A stretch of DNA of 64,000 nt from JAGQSZ01 sp049647585 (GTDB lineage Bacteria; Actinomycetota; Acidimicrobiia; Acidimicrobiales; Microtrichaceae). The notes under the pieces are model-generated. The model had not been told where the DNA came from. It saw nothing but the letters and a program-made list of their open reading frames with translations, and ran no database searches. Position 1 is the first letter of the stretch; the number at the start of each line of letters is the position of its first letter. The stretch lies in NCBI GenBank assembly GCA_049647585.1, contig JBARXY010000031.1, positions 8,728 to 72,727 on the forward strand. Reading direction: 5' to 3'. Below are positions 34,272-42,829 of the stretch, piece by piece. Position numbers and translations under genes: made by a program.

Positions 34272-36070
34272 CCTCCGACCGTCGTGTTTGGCACAGTTGC
34301 GTTTGGCACAGTTGCGTCAGGCATCCGAATCGTGCTGGTCGGGTCCGGCGGATCAGCCTGGCCCTCGAGCCCATCGTCGTCCCACTCGCTATCGTCCCGC
34401 TCGCTGTCGTCCGCCTCACCGTCGGCCCAGGCCTCATCGACCCGCAGGCCCGGCGTGGTCAGCTGAGCGCCCACTGGTTCGACTCCGATTTCGGCGCAGT
34501 CGACCTCTTCGCCGAGGAACCCACGACACGCAGGGACTCTCGGGTAGTCGGCCGTGGCTGGACGGTCCTCACGACAGTCGACCAGGTACAGACTTTCGTT
34601 GATGCAGAGTGCGACCCTCTTGGCTGCCGGCACGTCCCCGCAGGGTTTGACCACTCCACGTTCGCCGCCTCCCACGGTGCAGAGTTGCGTCGGCGCGGTG
34701 AGTTCTCGGTGGCTACCTTCGGACCAATGCGGATCGATGATCTGCACCGCGCCAACGCCCATGTGGATCTCAAGATCGAGGGTGTATTGGCCCCCTTGAT
34801 CCACCGTGCGGGTGTGTCGGGTGCTGATTCCGGAGCTGAAATTGGGCGAGTGTTCCCACCAGTTGTGGAATGCGGCCGATCTGGCCGGAGAATTGGAGTG
34901 ATAAAGGGACCCGTCAACCGGGTCGCCTTGCTCGGGGATCCCAGACTCGAGCCACTTCCGGCCCAGGTCCGGGACTTCGGAAACTGCCCTCTCCCGGTCG
35001 GGGCGCGAGATCGATCCTTCGCCCAGTCCTATACGAACATCGAGCTTGACGTTGACATCAGCCGGGAGGACCACTCTGAGACCTCCTGCGGTCTGGTCGA
35101 TCCGCAGGTAGCGATTCGAGGTGAGCTTCAGATCCCTCAGATTCAGCGAACTGTCGCTCACAGACGTTCTCAGGGCACTCGGGAGCTCCGCTGCATCAGA
35201 GACCGTGACGTTGAATGGACCATCGAAGTTGTCGACCCGCACGTCGACGGCTCCAAGGCCGGCGAAAACAACCGCCAGGGCGAGTGACGGCAGAATCAAA
35301 CCACGTGCCTTGCCACGAAACGCCGAGAAGACGAGACCGACGCCGAAGACGACCAGGCCGACGGCTCCGATCACTCCGGGTCCGATTTCGAACACATCGG
35401 CAAGGGTGAGCGCGCCCAGTGCGCCGCAAACGATCAGCACCAGGCACCATGTGAGCAGTCCGACCACCGGGAATACCGGCGGCCGCACAATTCTGCGGAT
35501 CATGGTTGATTGTGCAGTTGATCGACCAGTTGTGGCGGATCCGTCACCGGTACCAGGAGCACCTGTCGCGGCAGTCAGTTCCGACTCGGGCGAACTGGGG
35601 TAGGGCGGCGGAGTGGTGATGCCGGAACTCGTCTGAGGCCCGGGATCGGCGTCATGGCGGCGAAGTATCAGTGCCGCGCCCACGAGCATCACCGCCCAAG
35701 GCAGTGATCGCCAGATCAGTTCGCCCGTCGAGAACCCGCCGACCTGGCCGGTCAACATCAACCCTGCGATGACGATGATCGCAAGGGCGACAAGGTCTCT
35801 GACTCCACCACCGTCGGTCAGCCGCCGTCCCTTGTCGGTGGGCACGAGAACCCATGCAATCAAGTAGACGGGGATTCCGAATCCGGCAAACGCGGTCAGG
35901 ACAAATGCCGCCCGGACAACAAGTGCTGGAACGCCTATCCGCTCTGCCAGACCTCCCGCCACACCGGTCAGCACGCGATCTGTTGAGGAACGACGCAAGG
36001 ACCTGAACCATTCAAGTACCGGAGATCGCTCCCCGGTGGGTTCCGGTTCGGGCATGTCTTGGGATTCCAT
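34268..36070 (-). CDS. PspC-domain membrane protein with LiaF-like C-terminal domain
   Basis: A 600-residue protein, start ATG 36070. An N-terminal PspC domain (about residues 20-80: RVLTGVAGGLAERIGVP then an aromatic-rich membrane segment), three to six membrane helices (to about residue 270), then a beta-rich periplasmic region with repetitive strands (about 280-480; FDGPFNVTVSDAAELPS ...) like LiaF/'toastrack' domains, and an acidic, Ser/Pro-rich C-terminus. Such proteins sense envelope damage and partner with LiaS/PspC-type kinases. The divergent PspC-kinase operon and the coupled two-helix protein are its natural partners. The C-terminal tail carries short tandem repeats (DATVPNATVPN). 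Confidence 0.8.
   Translation of the reverse strand: MESQDMPEPEPTGERSPVLEWFRSLRRSSTDRVLTGVAGGLAERIGVPALVVRAAFVLTAFAGFGIPVYLIAWVLVPTDKGRRLTDGGGVRDLVALAIIVIAGLMLTGQVGGFSTGELIWRSLPWAVMLVGAALILRRHDADPGPQTSSGITTPPPYPSSPESELTAATGAPGTGDGSATTGRSTAQSTMIRRIVRPPVFPVVGLLTWCLVLIVCGALGALTLADVFEIGPGVIGAVGLVVFGVGLVFSAFRGKARGLILPSLALAVVFAGLGAVDVRVDNFDGPFNVTVSDAAELPSALRTSVSDSSLNLRDLKLTSNRYLRIDQTAGGLRVVLPADVNVKLDVRIGLGEGSISRPDRERAVSEVPDLGRKWLESGIPEQGDPVDGSLYHSNSPARSAAFHNWWEHSPNFSSGISTRHTRTVDQGGQYTLDLEIHMGVGAVQIIDPHWSEGSHRELTAPTQLCTVGGGERGVVKPCGDVPAAKRVALCINESLYLVDCREDRPATADYPRVPACRGFLGEEVDCAEIGVEPVGAQLTTPGLRVDEAWADGEADDSERDDSEWDDDGLEGQADPPDPTSTIRMPDATVPNATVPNTTVGG
34286..34315. repeat. 15-bp exact tandem duplication at the 3' end of the PspC gene
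   Basis: GTTTGGCACAGTTGC occurs twice without gap (34286-34300, 34301-34315), giving the five-residue repeat ATVPN in the C-terminal tail. A second, degenerate 15-base periodicity lies at about 34378-34410 (DSERDDSEWDD region). Confidence 0.85.
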
Positions 36071-36186
36071 GACTAGATCTTGAACGTCACCCGGGCAGAG
36101 GACCATTGGGGACAACACTGAATTGTCCCTGAGCCGACCCCTTAGAGGGACTCAGGGTTCAGACCTGATGTCATCCGGCAACAAGG

Positions 36187-37758
36187 GTGACAACATGGCT
36201 GTCGATGACAGCACGACCACAGGACTACTTGGCCAAAGGGACCTCGGGCCGGGTTTTTCGGACGGGACCGACCTCTGCCACCCATCCGACTTCAGAGTTG
36301 ACACTCTCTGGCCCCGAGTTGACACTCTCTGGCCCCGAGTCGACACTCTCTGGCCCCGAGTCGACACTCGCTGGCCCCGGCTCGGCATTCACTGACCCCG
36401 ACTCGGCACGCGCTGGTTCTGACTCGGCACTCGATGCCGCCCTTGGTTTCGGCGCAGCTTCAGGGACTGGCTCAGGTCCCACACCAATAATCCTTGGTGT
36501 GTCGGCAGCGCTCTCACGCCGGCTTGGCATCTCGGTCGCCGTGGTCCGCGCGATCTTCACGACCCTCGCGGTTGCCGGTGGAATCGGCATCGTTATCTAC
36601 CTGTTGGTCTCTGTGTTCTGGCGGAACCGCCTCGGCAGCGACCTGGAACCCTCTGCTTCCAGGGACCTAGGGGCAGTTCTCTTGATGACCGGGTTCATTT
36701 GGGAACTTGGAGCCCTTTGGCCCGGAGTCAGAGCCACGTTGGTGTTGCCCGTCGGTCTGGTTGCCGTTGGTGTGGCGCTGGGATGGCGCAACACGCCGAT
36801 CGGCGTGGACGACTTGGTATCGAGTGCTCGGTCAGATTCCGGTTCTAACGCGGGCGTAGGTCACGGCACGGCTGCCAAGGGTCGAAGTACCAGTCGGCGG
36901 GCACGGCAGCTGGTTCTGCGTATGGTCGGCGGCACCGTCCTCTGCATCGGTGGTTTCGCAGTCCTGTTGGGTCAGAGTGCCGACATTGCGACACTTCGGG
37001 ATGCAATCCTCGGACTCCTGGTTGCCTTTGCCGGTGTCGCGCTCGTCGTAGGGCCTTCGACCGTTCGGTTCGTCCGGTCCTTCTCGATTGAGCGGGACGA
37101 CCGTGTCAGGGCCGAGGAACGGGCCCGGGTCGCGGCGCACCTTCACGACTCGGTGCTGCAAACTTTGACCCTGATCCAGAAGGAATCCAATGACCCCGCG
37201 GCTACCGCAGCGCTGGCCCGCCATCAGGAACGCTCCCTCAGACGCTGGCTCTACGGAACCAACACCGCCTATGGAACCGGAGACGGCGACTCCGGAATCG
37301 TTGGCTGGCGAGCAACGTTCGAAGAGATGGTCGGATCGGTGGAAGATCACTACGCCACTGCGATCGAATTGGTGATGGTGGGCGAGGGTGAGATCGGAGC
37401 GGACTCCGTTGTCGACCAGCGGGACCGCAGCGGCGGTGAGGCTTCAATGCTTGCGGCAATCGTCGCTGCTGCCAGGGAAGGGCTTATCAACGCCTCCAAG
37501 TTCTCGGGCGAGACCCATCTGTCGATCTACTGCGAACTGGGTGAGAACCGCTTCGACGTCTTCGTCCGCGACCGGGGTCGCGGTTTCGACATGGACTCCA
37601 TCGACCCCGATCGAAGGGGCGTGCGCGATTCCATCGTCGCCAGAATGTTCGCTGTGGGCGGGCAGGCAAATATTCGAACCTCGCCTGGCCAGGGCACCGA
37701 GGTCGCCCTCTCCGTACCCGTCCGACCAAGGAGCAGCTACCGGAGTCAGGAAGCATGA
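36187..37758 (+). CDS. PspC-domain sensor histidine kinase (LiaS-like)
   Basis: A 523-residue kinase. After a repetitive 65-residue linker (seven-residue units LTLSGPE), a PspC domain (about 95-165; SRRLGISVAVVRAIF plus a membrane helix) and further membrane helices (to about 300) precede a HisKA_3-type DHp: AHLHDSVLQTL with phospho-acceptor His320. The C-terminal ATPase lacks a canonical N box but has DRGRGFDMD and SPGQGTEVALSVP (G boxes). The start is a GTG at 36187; no other start preserves the linker. It is divergent from the PspC/LiaF gene and overlaps (ATGA) the response regulator, with which it forms a two-component system. Confidence 0.85.
   Translation: MTTWLSMTARPQDYLAKGTSGRVFRTGPTSATHPTSELTLSGPELTLSGPESTLSGPESTLAGPGSAFTDPDSARAGSDSALDAALGFGAASGTGSGPTPIILGVSAALSRRLGISVAVVRAIFTTLAVAGGIGIVIYLLVSVFWRNRLGSDLEPSASRDLGAVLLMTGFIWELGALWPGVRATLVLPVGLVAVGVALGWRNTPIGVDDLVSSARSDSGSNAGVGHGTAAKGRSTSRRARQLVLRMVGGTVLCIGGFAVLLGQSADIATLRDAILGLLVAFAGVALVVGPSTVRFVRSFSIERDDRVRAEERARVAAHLHDSVLQTLTLIQKESNDPAATAALARHQERSLRRWLYGTNTAYGTGDGDSGIVGWRATFEEMVGSVEDHYATAIELVMVGEGEIGADSVVDQRDRSGGEASMLAAIVAAAREGLINASKFSGETHLSIYCELGENRFDVFVRDRGRGFDMDSIDPDRRGVRDSIVARMFAVGGQANIRTSPGQGTEVALSVPVRPRSSYRSQEA
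36297..36422. repeat. six-copy 21-bp tandem repeat in the PspC kinase gene
   Basis: Unit GTTGACACTCTCTGGCCCCGA, repeated at 36297, 36318, 36339, 36360, 36381 and 36402 with growing divergence toward the 3' end. It encodes repeated E-L-T-L-S-G-P units before the PspC domain and keeps frame throughout. Confidence 0.92.
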
Positions 37759-38444
37759 CGACGCATCCCCTACCCGAAACACAAACCTCGGCCACTGAAG
37801 CGTCTCGCCGATCCGGGCCTCGGGTGGTGGTGGTCGATGACCACGCGCTTTTTCGGGCTGGAGTCGTGGCCGAACTCGGTGATCGGGTCGAGGTCGTCGG
37901 AGTGGCTGACGATGTCGCAAGCGCGATCGAGGTCATCCACACCCACTCCCCTGAGGTGGTTCTGCTTGACGTCCACCTCCCTGGCGGGGACGGAGCAGCG
38001 GTAATGGCCGGCTGCGGCGACCTTGAGGGCGTGCGCTTCCTTGCACTGAGCGTCTCCGACTCGGCTGACGACGTCATTGCGCTGGTGCGAGCAGGCGCCC
38101 GGGGCTATGTGACCAAGTCGATCAGCGCCGAGGACCTCTGCGACGCGGTGGAACGGGTCGCGGCAGGAGATGCAGTGTTTTCGCCCCGGTTGGCCGGCTT
38201 CGTTCTGGACGCCTTCAGCGCGAGCACTCCCCCGTCGCCCAACCCCGAACTCGACCAGTTGACCACAAGGGAGGGCGAGGTCCTCCGATTGTTGGCCCGC
38301 GGCTATGCCTACAAGGAGATCGCCCGGGAGTTGACGATCAGTGTCAAGACCGTCGAGTCCCATGCATCGGCGGTTCTCCGCAAGCTGCAACTGTCGAATA
38401 GGCGCGAACTCACCCGATGGGCTTCAGAACGACGTCTGGTTTGA
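37755..38444 (+). CDS. LuxR/NarL-type response regulator (LiaR-like)
   Basis: A 229-residue regulator. Receiver domain: VVVVDDHALFRAG (acidic pocket), phospho-acceptor in EVVLLDVHLPGGDG (Asp72), switch Thr/Ser and Lys in GYVTKSISAEDL. C-terminal LuxR HTH: TREGEVLRLLARGYAYKEIARE with TVESHASAVLRKL. ATG overlaps the kinase stop (ATGA). In actinobacteria these systems respond to membrane or wall stress and often control the adjacent PspC/LiaF genes; that is inferred. No target site was identified. Confidence 0.9.
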   Translation: MTTHPLPETQTSATEASRRSGPRVVVVDDHALFRAGVVAELGDRVEVVGVADDVASAIEVIHTHSPEVVLLDVHLPGGDGAAVMAGCGDLEGVRFLALSVSDSADDVIALVRAGARGYVTKSISAEDLCDAVERVAAGDAVFSPRLAGFVLDAFSASTPPSPNPELDQLTTREGEVLRLLARGYAYKEIARELTISVKTVESHASAVLRKLQLSNRRELTRWASERRLV

Positions 38445-38474
38445 GCGCGGGCCACATCCAGAGATGAATGCACC

Positions 38475-38504
38475 AGCCCAGATCCTTTAGGCCCAGATCC
38501 TTTA
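38475..38504. repeat. 15-bp exact tandem repeat before the LivH gene
   Basis: GCCCAGATCCTTTAG at 38475-38489 and 38490-38504, between the response regulator stop and the livH GTG. Intergenic but with the same multiple-of-three period seen in coding repeats of this window. Confidence 0.8.
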
Positions 38505-38541
38505 GGGCAATCCAGCCTGAACCAGGTTCTAGTCTCACAGG

Positions 38542-40008
38542 GTGCCGATCCGCGCCAAACGCCGCAAAGTGTTCCTACACTTCCCCGGAATGAATCCGCG
38601 CACCTATTCGCCCCGCGTCCTGGGCAACGCGAAGACGATGGCGACGATTCTGACCTTCACGATCCTGACCTTCACGACTCTGTTCGCTTCCCTGTTCGCT
38701 TCGGCTCAGATCGCGGGCGCTCAGGAACCGGCGCCGACGACTACGACGACGCCGGCAGCGGTGACCCAGACAACTATCGAGCCGACATCCCCACCAGAAC
38801 AGGGCGGACCCCGAGTCACCTCGACGTTGAAGCTCGGTGGAACGGGAAAGCCCATTGCCGGTGTCGAGATGGTCGTGTCACTCGACGGTGAGGAAGTCGG
38901 CCGGAGCGCCTCCGACAAGAACGGGTTCGTCGCAGTGACCCTGCCCGGGGGCGGCAAGTACGAAGTGACCCTGGACAAGTCGACCCTGCCGAAGGACGTC
39001 CAGTTCGAGGAGGGTGCACTGGACACTCTGAAGCCCTCGGTCCAGGCCACCGGTGACCGTCCGCTGATCTTCCGCCTCGTCAATCGGACCCACGTCGCCG
39101 ATGCCGGTCCGTCCACCTTCGAGCGTCTGGCCAGCCTGCTCGCCAGCGGAACGCGGTTTGGGCTCATCATTGCGCTCGCAGCTGTCGGGCTGTCCCTCAT
39201 CTTCGGAACCACCGGGCTGACCAACTTCGCGCACGGAGAACTGCTCACCTTCGGCGCGATTGCCACCTGGTACCTGAACTCCAACAATGGCGGTCTGGGC
39301 CTGCCGCTGTTCGTCGCAGCGATCGGAGGCCTGATCGCAGCAGCAGCGTTTGGAGCGTCGTTCGAACTCGGCGTGTACCGACATCTGAGACGGCGGGGCA
39401 TGCCGATCGTGTCCCAGATGGTTGTCTCCATCGGACTGGCGCTGTCGACCCGCTACCTCTTCAGCGTGATCTTCGGCGCAAACTCGAAGCAGTTCTCGCA
39501 GTACGCCGCCCAGGCGCCCAGTGTCGAACTGGGACCGGTGTCGCTGCGGCCCAAGGATCTGATCATCTCGGGTATCGCCCTGGTCGCACTCATCGCGGTT
39601 GGGCTCTTCCTACAGAAGGCCCGTCTGGGGACCGCGATTCGTGCCGTCGCCGACAATCCCGACCTGGCCATTGCGTCGGGAATCAACGACAAACGGGTGA
39701 TCCTTATGGTGTGGACCCTGGCGGGCACGCTCGGCGGACTGGCCGGAATCATGATGGGCAGCGCCGAAACGGTCCAGTGGACCATGGGCGAGCACATACT
39801 GCTGATCATGTTCGCAGCGGTACTCCTGGGCGGGCTCGGGACCACCTTTGGGGCCATGGTCGGAGGGCTGTTCGTAGGAATCGTCTCGGACCTGTCGACC
39901 TTCTGGCTCGATTCGGACTTGAAGATCGTCGTTGCCCTGGCGACGCTGGTCGCAGTGCTGTTGATCAAACCCTCCGGAGTCTTCGGCGTACAGGCCAGGA
40001 AGGCCTGA
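38542..40008 (+). CDS. livH: LivH-type ABC permease with N-terminal secreted Ig-like domain
   Basis: A 488-residue permease. Residues ~195-488 are the LivH membrane domain (for example ALAAVGLSLIFGTTGLTNFAHGE, and RAVADNPDLAIASGIN, the conserved EAA-like loop). In front is an unusual extension: a signal-like hydrophobic segment (about residues 30-60, ending ASAQIAGAQE), a Thr/Pro-rich linker (TTTTTPAAV) and a beta-sandwich of the carboxypeptidase regulatory-like type (PIAGVEMVVSLDGEEVGRSASDKNGF) before the first helix. This puts an Ig-like fold on the outer face of the membrane. It leads the livHMGF operon, with the GTG start after a weak ribosome site. Confidence 0.85.
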   Translation: MPIRAKRRKVFLHFPGMNPRTYSPRVLGNAKTMATILTFTILTFTTLFASLFASAQIAGAQEPAPTTTTTPAAVTQTTIEPTSPPEQGGPRVTSTLKLGGTGKPIAGVEMVVSLDGEEVGRSASDKNGFVAVTLPGGGKYEVTLDKSTLPKDVQFEEGALDTLKPSVQATGDRPLIFRLVNRTHVADAGPSTFERLASLLASGTRFGLIIALAAVGLSLIFGTTGLTNFAHGELLTFGAIATWYLNSNNGGLGLPLFVAAIGGLIAAAAFGASFELGVYRHLRRRGMPIVSQMVVSIGLALSTRYLFSVIFGANSKQFSQYAAQAPSVELGPVSLRPKDLIISGIALVALIAVGLFLQKARLGTAIRAVADNPDLAIASGINDKRVILMVWTLAGTLGGLAGIMMGSAETVQWTMGEHILLIMFAAVLLGGLGTTFGAMVGGLFVGIVSDLSTFWLDSDLKIVVALATLVAVLLIKPSGVFGVQARKA

Positions 40009-40009
40009 C

Positions 40010-41002
40010 ATGTTGGCATTCAGCGTGGGAGCAGCCCTGATCGATGGGCTTCGTGATTCGATAGCCGTCACCGCCTGCGTGGGCGCGCTCGCCGGCATCG
40101 GGCTCAACATCCAGTTCGGCTACGCGGGCCTTCTCAACTTCGGTCACGTCGGATCCGCACTGGTAGGTGCATACGGAACCGCGATTGTCGTCAACAGTGG
40201 TGGCTCGCTCTGGCTGGGCATGGTCGTGGGCATTCTCGCCGCCGGGGTGCTCGGATTGCTCATGGGGCTTCCGACCCTACGACTCCGAGCCGACTATCTT
40301 GCTATCGCAACAATCTCGGTGGCAGAGATTTTGAGAACCGTCGCCAACTCCGCACGGATGCAGTCCGTCACCGGCGGGCCGATCGGAATCGGAGGTGTCG
40401 CCGATGACTTCTACGCGATCAACCCGTTCCCACCCGGCAGATACGGGTGGGGTTCGTTCAGCTACAACCAGAACATGTTGTGGTCGATGGTGGTCGGTTG
40501 GTCGCTAGTCGCGCTCGCATCGCTTGGGGTATGGGGTCTGGCGAGAAGCCCCTGGGGACGCCTTCTGAAGGCCGTGCGGGAGGATGAAGAAGCCACCCGC
40601 TCGCTGGGCAAGAACGTGTTCGCAATGAAGCTCCAGGCATTTGTCATCGGTTCGGTCATCGGCGGAATCGCAGGAATCATCTTCTCCTTCGACGGCGGGT
40701 TCGTGAAGCCCGATTTCTTCATCGCCCAAACGACGTTCAACTGGTATCTGATGGTGATCCTCGGTGGTGTGGCCACCGTCATCGGACCAACCGTCGGAGC
40801 GATCGTCTTCTGGTTCGTCATCTCCATGCTCAACAGTCTGCTGAGCCAGGCGATCGGCGAGAGCGGCTGGTGGTTCATAGCGTCCACCGACGTAGGGGCC
40901 GTGCGCTATGTCCTCGTCGGAGCTGCGATCGCTCTGTTGCTGGTCTTCCGACCTCAAGGCATATTCGGCAATCGGGAGGAGGCGATGATCGGTGACCGTT
41001 GA
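40010..41002 (+). CDS. livM: LivM-type branched-chain amino acid ABC permease
   Basis: A 330-residue permease with eight or more membrane helices. Starts AFSVGAALIDGLRD; NIQFGYAGLLNFGHVG is the first conserved transmembrane pair of LivM, and KAVREDEEATRSLGKNVF the ATPase-contact loop. It lies one base after livH and its stop overlaps the livG GTG. With LivH it forms the channel for Leu/Ile/Val or a related hydrophobic amide-type solute; in acidimicrobial genomes many copies of this family import unknown amides or amino acids. Confidence 0.92.
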   Translation: MLAFSVGAALIDGLRDSIAVTACVGALAGIGLNIQFGYAGLLNFGHVGSALVGAYGTAIVVNSGGSLWLGMVVGILAAGVLGLLMGLPTLRLRADYLAIATISVAEILRTVANSARMQSVTGGPIGIGGVADDFYAINPFPPGRYGWGSFSYNQNMLWSMVVGWSLVALASLGVWGLARSPWGRLLKAVREDEEATRSLGKNVFAMKLQAFVIGSVIGGIAGIIFSFDGGFVKPDFFIAQTTFNWYLMVILGGVATVIGPTVGAIVFWFVISMLNSLLSQAIGESGWWFIASTDVGAVRYVLVGAAIALLLVFRPQGIFGNREEAMIGDR

Positions 41003-41987
41003 GGCTGCTGAACCAGCAGTTCCCGCGCCGGCCCACGGAGCTGATCCGATTCTGGTGGCGACCGATGTCCACCGGTCATTCGGTGGCGTACGTGCAGTAT
41101 CGGTCGATCACTTCGAGGTTCAGCCCGGCAAGATCGTCGCGCTCATCGGTCCCAACGGAGCCGGAAAGACGACGTTCTTCAACCTTCTGACCGGTTTCGA
41201 AAATGCCGACGGGGGCAGTTGGAAATTTGAGGGCAATGAGCTCGCCGGCAAGCCCGCATATGCCGTGGCGCAGGCGGGAATGGTCCGGACCTTCCAGTCC
41301 GCCCGGGTGTTTCCCCGTCTCTCGGTACTCGACAACGTGCGGCTCGGTGCCAAGGGACAGCGGGGCGAACGTCTCGGTTCGGCGCTCGCCCGCTGGCGTT
41401 GGCAGAGCCAGGAGGAACAACTTGGCGAACGTGCGTCGGAACTGGTGCGCTGGGTCGGACTCGGTGCCAAAGAGGATGAACTCGCGGGAACGTTGTCGGG
41501 TGGGCAGCGCAAGCTGCTCGAGTTGGCAAGAGCTGTCATGGCCTCCCCCAGGTTGTTGATGCTCGACGAGCCGATGGCCGGTGTGAACCCCGCGCTGCGT
41601 CAGGCGCTGTTGGAGAAGATCGCCGACCTGCCGTCCGAGGGAATTACCGTTCTATTCGTGGAGCACGACATGGATGTCGTCTCGGTCATCTCGGATCTCG
41701 TGGTCTGCATGGCGGAGGGACGCATCATCGCCTCAGGCACCCCCGGTGAGGTGGCTGCCGATGAACGGGTGATCGAGGCCTATCTGGGAGCCTCCAGCGG
41801 CGACCTGCGCGACGCCGGTCGTTCAGTGGGCGACGAAACGCCCCCTCAGACGAAGGACGTCCCCGTTGCGGCCGAGGTCGCTGACCATCTTCCGCCACCC
41901 GAGGTGGACCCCGAGATGATGGGCGACTTCACCGGCGAGTTCCCGCGGGAACAGCGGTCCGACGAAGATCCTGGATCACAGCCATGA
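40992..41987 (+). CDS. livG: LivG-type ABC ATPase
   Basis: A 331-residue ATPase. Walker A GPNGAGKTTFFN, signature LSGGQRKLLELARAVM, Walker B LLMLDEPMAGVNP, and His-loop FVEHDMDVV. The GTG start overlaps the livM stop by 11 bases, and the stop overlaps livF (ATGA). A roughly 75-residue acidic C-terminal extension (after EAYLGASSGD) is longer than in typical LivG; it has no motif and may be disordered. Confidence 0.93.
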   Translation: MTVEAAEPAVPAPAHGADPILVATDVHRSFGGVRAVSVDHFEVQPGKIVALIGPNGAGKTTFFNLLTGFENADGGSWKFEGNELAGKPAYAVAQAGMVRTFQSARVFPRLSVLDNVRLGAKGQRGERLGSALARWRWQSQEEQLGERASELVRWVGLGAKEDELAGTLSGGQRKLLELARAVMASPRLLMLDEPMAGVNPALRQALLEKIADLPSEGITVLFVEHDMDVVSVISDLVVCMAEGRIIASGTPGEVAADERVIEAYLGASSGDLRDAGRSVGDETPPQTKDVPVAAEVADHLPPPEVDPEMMGDFTGEFPREQRSDEDPGSQP

Positions 41988-42712
41988 CCTCGAACCTGCT
42001 AGAGCTACACGACGTCATCGCGGGCTACATCCCCGGGGTGGACATTCTCCAAGGCACCTCGATGCACGTCGGACACAATGAGATGGTCGGCATCATCGGC
42101 CCCAACGGTGCCGGCAAGTCGACTCTGATCAAGGCCGTCTTCGGTCTTGTCCCGATCCGGTCGGGCGAGGTTCAACTCAACGACGACACGATCACGGGCA
42201 CTCCAGGATTTGAGCTCGTCAAACGAGGCGTCGGATATGTGCCCCAGGTGCGCAATGTCTTCGGGACCTTGAGCGTCGAGGAGAACCTCCGCATGGGCCT
42301 GTTCCTGCGACCCGGGAGGTTCATCGAGCGGCGCGACGCCGTTTTTGAACTCTTCTCGGTCCTGGCGGAGCGTCGCAATGCCAGAGCCGAATCTCTCTCC
42401 GGCGGGCAACGGCAGGTTCTCGCCATGGGCAGAGCGTTGATGATGGAACCGTCACTGATGCTCCTGGACGAACCGTCCGCGGGACTATCGCCGACTATGC
42501 AGGACGAGGTCTTCGACAAGATCACCGCGATCAACGGCGCCGGGGTGTCGATCTTGATCGTGGAGCAGAACGCACACAAGGCCCTGGGGATCTGCGACCG
42601 GGGCTATGTGCTCGACCAAGGCGTCGTCGCACATACCGGCACCGGTAGCGAGCTGGTCAAGGATCCCAAGGTGATCGAGTTGTACCTCGGTTCACTGGCC
42701 CGCCCACGCTGA
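41984..42712 (+). CDS. livF: LivF-type ABC ATPase
   Basis: A 242-residue ATPase, second subunit of the transporter. Walker A GPNGAGKSTLIKAV, signature LSGGQRQVLAMGRALM, Walker B LMLLDEPSAGLSP and the H-loop region IVEQNAHKAL are all complete. Coupled to livG by an ATGA overlap. No other gene follows on this strand; the solute-binding lipoprotein is coded about 1.1 kb away in convergent orientation. Confidence 0.93.
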   Translation: MTSNLLELHDVIAGYIPGVDILQGTSMHVGHNEMVGIIGPNGAGKSTLIKAVFGLVPIRSGEVQLNDDTITGTPGFELVKRGVGYVPQVRNVFGTLSVEENLRMGLFLRPGRFIERRDAVFELFSVLAERRNARAESLSGGQRQVLAMGRALMMEPSLMLLDEPSAGLSPTMQDEVFDKITAINGAGVSILIVEQNAHKALGICDRGYVLDQGVVAHTGTGSELVKDPKVIELYLGSLARPR

Positions 42713-42829
42713 GATCTCCAGTCCTGGCTCTGTTGCACAGTGACCTCGGGTTCACGCATCCGCTGAAATGTCACGGGCCTGAATGCTCGCAATGAGTTCC
42801 CCGCCCGATCGCAGGACCGCGGCGCTCGC

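Noticed and set aside
36297..36422. Possible CRISPR-like array
   Set aside because: Units are directly adjacent with no spacers, in frame within a kinase gene, and there are no cas genes; it is a minisatellite.
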